Shown here: positions 60,682 to 64,000 of the stretch, in pieces
How the letters are laid out: the number at the start of each line of letters is the position of its first letter
How positions within the stretch are numbered: the stretch's first letter is position 1
Origin: Halodurantibacterium flavum
GTDB taxonomy: Bacteria; Pseudomonadota; Alphaproteobacteria; Rhodobacterales; Rhodobacteraceae
DNA: 64,000 bases
Assembly (NCBI RefSeq): GCF_042681825.1
Contig: NZ_JBHUGH010000037.1
Coordinates: 83,123-147,122 of the forward strand
Direction: 5' to 3'
Program-made: the position numbers and the translations under genes
Notes under the pieces: generated by a model
What the model was told of the DNA's origin: nothing
Seen by the model: the letters and a program-made list of their open reading frames with translations, nothing else
Database searches by the model: none

Positions 60682-61181
60682 TGCGCCTCCATTTCCCCGT
60701 AGGCCTCGGGCTTGTCGGCGCGCTGTGCCGGGCGGCCGCGGTCAAGTTCCCCCGCACCCCGCGCCCGCAGATAGGTCCAGATATCCTCGATATAGCACAT
60801 GACGTTCTGGTTGGTGCCGAAGGCCGGCATCACCGAATTGCCCGAGGCCCCGGTACGCGCGCGCCCGCTCGCCACCACCTCCAGAAAGTCGTAGTAATCC
60901 ATCCGCATGACCGAGTTCTTCAGCGCGGGCGCATAGGTCGAACCCTCGCCATCCGGGCCGTGGCAGACATGGCATTCCGCATGATAGCGGCGAAAGCCCG
61001 AGAAGGTCGGCCAGTCGACCGTTCCGTCCTCGGCGATGTTGAAGGTGGGGACGTCATCGGCGGTATAGGCGCGGATGCCGTCGTCATAGTCCATCGCGGT
61101 ATCGGCGGACTGGGCTGCGGCAAGCGAGGCGCCCGCCAGCATCATGGTGACTGCCAGCAGGGGCACGGTGGGTTTCATCAT
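60669..61181 (-). CDS. xoxG: cytochrome c electron acceptor of XoxF (XoxG / c-553i / PedF type)
   Basis: A 170-residue exported cytochrome c (signal peptide to about residue 23). Haem binding is at CHVCH, and the axial Met is likely in SVMPAFG. The long N-terminal segment before the haem site (DGTVDWPTFSGFRRYHAECHVCHG) is typical of XoxG/PedF cytochromes. It should take electrons from XoxF and pass them to the small cytochrome c. Cys residues late in the chain (VMCYIEDI, AQCMG) may form a disulfide, as in PedF. The start has AGGAGAGG upstream. It lies between xoxF and xoxJ. Confidence 0.9.
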   Translation of the reverse strand: MMKPTVPLLAVTMMLAGASLAAAQSADTAMDYDDGIRAYTADDVPTFNIAEDGTVDWPTFSGFRRYHAECHVCHGPDGEGSTYAPALKNSVMRMDYYDFLEVVASGRARTGASGNSVMPAFGTNQNVMCYIEDIWTYLRARGAGELDRGRPAQRADKPEAYGEMEAQCMG

Positions 61182-61199
61182 TCCTCTCCTCCCAAAGAA

Positions 61200-61266
61200 G
61201 ACGCCGCCCTGAGGATAGGTCCCGGGGCGGCGTCTGTCACTTGAACCGGCCTCAGACTTTAGTCTG
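61200..61266 (-). promoter_or_regulatory. two hairpins between xoxF and xoxG
   Basis: GACGCCGCCC (61200-61209) and GGGCGGCGTC (61225-61234) form a perfect 10-base stem; CAGACT-TT-AGTCTG lies at 61253-61266. Both are in the 105 bases between the xoxF stop and the xoxG start. The first stem has no U-tract after it on the minus strand RNA, so partial termination or RNA stabilisation, giving more xoxF than xoxG mRNA, is more likely than full termination. Confidence 0.55.
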
Positions 61267-61286
61267 GGCGCCGGATGGGCAAGGGA

Positions 61287-63101
61287 TCACTCGGGCAGGG
61301 CAAAGACCGTCAGCTGCCCGCCAAGCGCGGTGTAATCCGACAGCGCCGCATAGCCGCCGACGGCCCCGAGCCCGTCATTCGGGTTGGTCAGACCTGCCGC
61401 AAGGCCGATCCCGGCCCAGCCGCCGATGCCCGAGAGGACGCCGATATACTGCCGCCCCTCATGTTCATAGGTCATGACGTTGCCGATGATCCCCGAAGGC
61501 GTCTTGAAGCGGTAGAGCTCCTCTCCGGTTTCGGCATCCACGGCCTTCAGGAACCCTTCGAGCGTTCCGTAAAAGACGACGTCGCCCGCCGTGGCCAGCG
61601 CCCCCGACCAGACCGAGAACTGTTCGGGCAGGGACCATGCCATTTCCCCGGTACGGGCATCCCAGGCGACGAAGTTGCCCATGCCGCCATGGCTGTCGGG
61701 CGCCGGATACATCGACAGCGTCGCGCCCACATAGGGCTGGCCTGCGGCATAGCTGACGCGGAACGGTTCGTAATCCATGCAGACATGGTTCGTCGGCACA
61801 TAGAACAGCCCCGTCTGCGGCGAGAACGAGGCCGGCTGCTGGTCCTTGGTGCCAAGGGCGGCCGGGCAGATGCCGGTCGTGTTCACGTCCTCGCCGTTCT
61901 GCGCGGTCGAATATTCCGCCACCACCTGCGGGCGCCCGTATTGATCGGAATTCGGGTCCATTTCCACATGGGTCGCCCAGTTGACCGCCGGGTCGAATTT
62001 CTCGGCCTGCAGCAATTCGCCCGTCGCCCGGTCGAGCGTATACACAAACCCGTTCCGGTCGAAGTTCACCAGAAGCTGGCGCATCTCGCCGTCGAACTCC
62101 TGATCGACCAGGATGTTTTCGTTCACGCCGTCATAGTCCCATTCGTCATGCGGCGTCTTCTGATAGACCCAGGCGGCGACGCCCGTATCGGGGTTGCGCG
62201 CCATGATCGTCATCGACCACTTGTTGTCGCCCGGGCGCTGCGACGGGTTCCAGGTCGAGGGGTTGCCGGTGCCGTAATAGATCAGGTCAAGCTCGGGGTC
62301 ATAGCTGAACCAGCCCCATGTGGTGCCGCCGCCGATCTGCCACTGGTCCCCTTCCCAGCTGTCGAGCGAGGAATTGGCGCCCACCGGCTGGCCCAGCTCC
62401 ATCGTGTTTTCGGGATCAAAGAGCATCTCGTCGTCCGGGCCCGTCGAATAGGCGCGCCAGACCAGCTCTCCGGTTTCGATGTCATAGGCAGTGACATGCC
62501 CGCGCACCCCGTATTCACCGCCCGAGATACCGACGATGACCTTGTCCTTGACGGGAAGCACGGTTGCGGTGTTCGTCTCGCCGCGGGACGGATCGCCGTT
62601 CACGACCGACCATTTCACATCGCCGGTATGGGCGTCGAGCGCGACGAGCGTTGTGTCCGCCTGATGCAGGAAGATCGTGTCATCCGCATAGGCAACGCCG
62701 CGATAGACCGTGTCGCAGCACATCACGCCGATGACCTCGGGGTCCTGTTGCGGTTCATAGCGCCAGATGATCCGCCCGTCGTCGTTCAGGTCCAGCGCAT
62801 AGACCATGTTCGGGAACGGGGTATGGACATACATGATGCCGTCGACCACCAGCGGCGAGCCCTCATGCCCGCGCAGGACGCCGGTCGAGAAGGTCCAGGC
62901 CACCTGAAGGTTGCCGACATTCTCGCGCGTGATCTGGTCAAGCTCGGAATAGCGGGTGTTGGCGTAGTCGCCCGTCTGGATCGCCCATTGCGCGGAATTG
63001 TCGATCGCCGCGGTCAGCGAGTCGTTGGCGTAAAGGGGGGTCGCCGTCAGCAGCAAGCCGGCGGTCAGGCTCAGTGGAAGTTTCAGGGGCAGATGTCGCA
63101 T
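61287..63101 (-). CDS. xoxF: lanthanide-dependent PQQ methanol dehydrogenase
   Basis: A 604-residue periplasmic quinoprotein (signal peptide to residue 25, LYAN) that oxidises methanol, and perhaps formaldehyde or other alcohols, with PQQ. It forms an eight-bladed propeller with Trp-docking repeats. The vicinal disulfide is Cys128-Cys129. Metal ligands are Glu196 (GGEYG), Asn280 (GTGNPS) and Asp322 in EWDYDG; Asp324 is the additional Asp that marks lanthanide enzymes and is Ala in calcium MxaF. The ATG at 63101 follows GGGAGG. No mxaF is in the window. Electrons should go to XoxG. Confidence 0.96.
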   Translation of the reverse strand: MRHLPLKLPLSLTAGLLLTATPLYANDSLTAAIDNSAQWAIQTGDYANTRYSELDQITRENVGNLQVAWTFSTGVLRGHEGSPLVVDGIMYVHTPFPNMVYALDLNDDGRIIWRYEPQQDPEVIGVMCCDTVYRGVAYADDTIFLHQADTTLVALDAHTGDVKWSVVNGDPSRGETNTATVLPVKDKVIVGISGGEYGVRGHVTAYDIETGELVWRAYSTGPDDEMLFDPENTMELGQPVGANSSLDSWEGDQWQIGGGTTWGWFSYDPELDLIYYGTGNPSTWNPSQRPGDNKWSMTIMARNPDTGVAAWVYQKTPHDEWDYDGVNENILVDQEFDGEMRQLLVNFDRNGFVYTLDRATGELLQAEKFDPAVNWATHVEMDPNSDQYGRPQVVAEYSTAQNGEDVNTTGICPAALGTKDQQPASFSPQTGLFYVPTNHVCMDYEPFRVSYAAGQPYVGATLSMYPAPDSHGGMGNFVAWDARTGEMAWSLPEQFSVWSGALATAGDVVFYGTLEGFLKAVDAETGEELYRFKTPSGIIGNVMTYEHEGRQYIGVLSGIGGWAGIGLAAGLTNPNDGLGAVGGYAALSDYTALGGQLTVFALPE

Positions 63102-63340
63102 GGTTCCTCCTCCCGTGGACAATGCAAGAAGACATGCGGGATCGAACGCCCTGGGCGCGCGTATCCGGGTCTTATTGTCTTCTTATGGTTGAAGCTTTGC
63201 AGCGCCCCGTCGGCCCGTCAACGTCATAGGTCACCGTTTAAGCCCAAAGTATGACCGGGGGATCGGGGGACAGGCGGGTGCCGGGGCCGGTCCGGCGCGG
63301 CCGGTTTTGCCGGGCATGACGCGGCATGTTCCATGGCAAT
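63102..63340 (-). promoter_or_regulatory. xoxF promoter region with a 9-base inverted repeat
   Basis: AAGAAGACA (63126-63134) and TGTCTTCTT (63176-63184) are exact reverse complements 41 bases apart. The second arm lies within ATAAGAAGACAATAAGAC on minus, which also holds a short direct repeat AATAAGA. AAGAAGAC appears again upstream of xoxG at about 61195-61202. The repeats are candidate sites for the LuxR- or OmpR-type regulator. A TTGACG lies about 100-120 bases before the start codon as a possible -35 element; no convincing -10 follows it. Confidence 0.4.
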
Positions 63341-63365
63341 GGGCGGGCCCGCGCGGGGCCCGCCC
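63341..63365 (-). terminator. hairpin after the small cytochrome c gene
   Basis: GGGCGGGCCC (63341-63350) and GGGCCCGCCC (63356-63365) form a perfect 10-base stem with a 5-base loop, 22 bases after the stop of the cytochrome c gene. No U-tract follows on minus. It probably ends or stabilises the adhI-cytochrome transcript ahead of the xoxF promoter. Confidence 0.6.
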
Positions 63366-63387
63366 GAAAGCTGCATTGACGGTGGGG

Positions 63388-63828
63388 TCAGTTGCCGGCG
63401 GTCGCGGCGCCATCCCCTTCCGCGCCCTCATCCGGGAAGGTCGCGAGATAGGCGATGATATCGGCGCGTTCCTGCGGGTTGCGGATGCCGGCAAAGGCCA
63501 TCTTGGTCCCGGGCACCGCGGCGCGGGGCTGCTCGATGAAGTGATCGAGCGCGGCTTCGTCCCAGACGAGGCCCTCTTCGCCCGCCGTCACCATCGCCGG
63601 GGAAAAGCCGAAGCCCTCTTCAACCCCGGCCTGCCGCCCGAGCACGCCATGCAGGTTCGGCCCGGCGCGGTTCACGCCGTCCTGTTCCACCACGTGGCAG
63701 GCCTGGCATTTGCGAAAGGCGCGTTCCCCCCGTTCCGCGTCGCCATCCTGCGCAAGGCCGGGGCCCGCGCCCGCGACGGGCAGGATGATCGCGAGCGTCA
63801 GCGCAAGCCGCTGCTGGTATCGGCGCAT
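63388..63828 (-). CDS. class I cytochrome c, isocytochrome c2-like
   Basis: A 146-residue exported cytochrome c (signal peptide to about residue 27, GLAQ). The haem site is CQACH near residue 41, with AGPNLHGVLGRQAG after it and the axial Met in GTKMAFAGI, the c2/c550 fold. The tail EGAEGDGAATAGN is low complexity. AGGAGG precedes the ATG at 63828. It lies 53 bases after the formaldehyde dehydrogenase gene on the same strand, like cycI (isocytochrome c2) after adhI in Rhodobacter sphaeroides. It may carry electrons from XoxG to the terminal oxidase. Confidence 0.88.
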   Translation of the reverse strand: MRRYQQRLALTLAIILPVAGAGPGLAQDGDAERGERAFRKCQACHVVEQDGVNRAGPNLHGVLGRQAGVEEGFGFSPAMVTAGEEGLVWDEAALDHFIEQPRAAVPGTKMAFAGIRNPQERADIIAYLATFPDEGAEGDGAATAGN

Positions 63829-63881
63829 GTCGTTCCTCCTCGGATATGCGATGATCTTCAAAACCCCACCATAGCCCTCTG

Positions 63882-64000
63882 TCAGAACAGGACGACGGAT
63901 CTGATGCTTTCGCCCCTGTGCATGAGGTCGAAGCCCTTGTTGATGTCGTCGAGGCTGAGGGTATGGGTGATCATGGGGTCGATCTCGATCTTTCCGTCCA
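63882..64000 (-). CDS. adhI: S-(hydroxymethyl)glutathione dehydrogenase, C-terminal end (cut by window edge)
   Basis: The last 39 codons of a class III alcohol dehydrogenase. The visible end reads DGKIEIDPMITHTLSLDDIN then GFDLMHRGESIRSVVLF, the conserved C-terminus of glutathione-dependent formaldehyde dehydrogenase. It oxidises the glutathione adduct of formaldehyde made from methanol, so it is the next step after XoxF. Zinc and NAD sites are outside the window. It precedes the small cytochrome c gene. Confidence 0.88.
   Translation of the reverse strand, partial: DGKIEIDPMITHTLSLDDINKGFDLMHRGESIRSVVLF

Noticed and set aside
61287..63101. Calcium-dependent MxaF or ethanol-type ExaA
   Set aside because: The Asp two residues after the catalytic Asp, and xoxG and xoxJ downstream, fit XoxF.
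42030..64000. Island acquired recently by horizontal transfer
   Set aside because: No integrase, attachment site or change in base composition is visible at its left edge; the functions are common in Rhodobacteraceae.
1..64000. CRISPR arrays, insertion sequences, toxin-antitoxin or phage defence genes
   Set aside because: No regularly spaced repeats, transposase motifs or defence-family proteins were seen; the RHH gene has no adjacent toxin.

Overview
The window is GC-rich alphaproteobacterial chromosome, almost certainly from a member of the Rhodobacteraceae/Paracoccaceae. Supporting signs are an ATP synthase zeta-type inhibitor (DUF1476), a circularly permuted two-piece tmRNA with tag ANDNRAPAMAVAA, RNase E with an acidic insertion in its S1 domain, the MerR-ihfA-fabH-plsX-rpmF-DUF177 block, small DUF4169 and RHH_4 genes, and a XoxF methanol oxidation island next to a glutathione-dependent formaldehyde dehydrogenase. 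I see no insertion sequence, phage gene, CRISPR array, rRNA or replication origin.

Layout. 0-3 kb (minus): parts of a cobalamin-dependent methionine synthase split into separate polypeptides (homocysteine-binding subunit, corrinoid protein, a small membrane protein, start of a DUF1638 protein), then the zeta inhibitor. 3-8 kb (plus): purC-purS-purQ, then a DctB/DctD-type two-component pair whose regulator lacks the sigma-54 contact loop. 8-12 kb: rne with a long leader, and ccdA. 12-16 kb: an unknown membrane hydrolase overlapping a cytochrome P450, convergent with a two-domain dCTP deaminase, then tRNA-Pro(GGG). 16-21 kb: MerR regulator, ihfA, fabH, plsX, rpmF and DUF177 on minus, divergent from bamE, then msrB. 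21-28 kb: an OlsB/GlsB-type acyltransferase, uup, an EEP phosphodiesterase, a phospholipase D/cardiolipin synthase-like enzyme, two small minus genes, fumC and sspB. 28-31 kb: chrA with a phytochelatin-synthase-like exported protein, then ssrA. 31-42 kb: a class V aminotransferase, photolyase, cfa, a GGCT-Nudix fusion, cysK, a large MscS-type channel, a trans-editing AlaX protein and an AI-2E family permease.

42-64 kb is a coherent island for lanthanide- and PQQ-dependent alcohol oxidation. xoxF (with the extra Asp diagnostic of lanthanide use), a cytochrome c (xoxG) and xoxJ lie together at 59.9-63.1 kb, with the gene for a CxxxCW protein. A seven-gene operon at 54.0-59.2 kb (periplasmic binding protein, beta-propeller, cupredoxin-like protein, acidic PepSY-like protein, ABC ATPase, ABC-2 permease, exported protein) matches the architecture of the lut/ped lanthanide-uptake loci. 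A SoxYZ-like carrier and a metallo-beta-lactamase-fold hydrolase are divergently encoded beside it. A seven-gene signalling operon (LuxR-type regulator, FIST sensor, hybrid kinase, second kinase, OmpR-type regulator, two small exported proteins) has almost every gene overlapping the next. An SsuABC/NMT1-like importer and a DUF2380 protein close the left side. At the right edge a small cytochrome c and the 3' end of S-(hydroxymethyl)glutathione dehydrogenase link methanol oxidation to formaldehyde detoxification. No mxaF, pqq genes, TonB receptor or lanmodulin lie in the window.

Functions are family-level assignments from reading the sequence; no database search was run.
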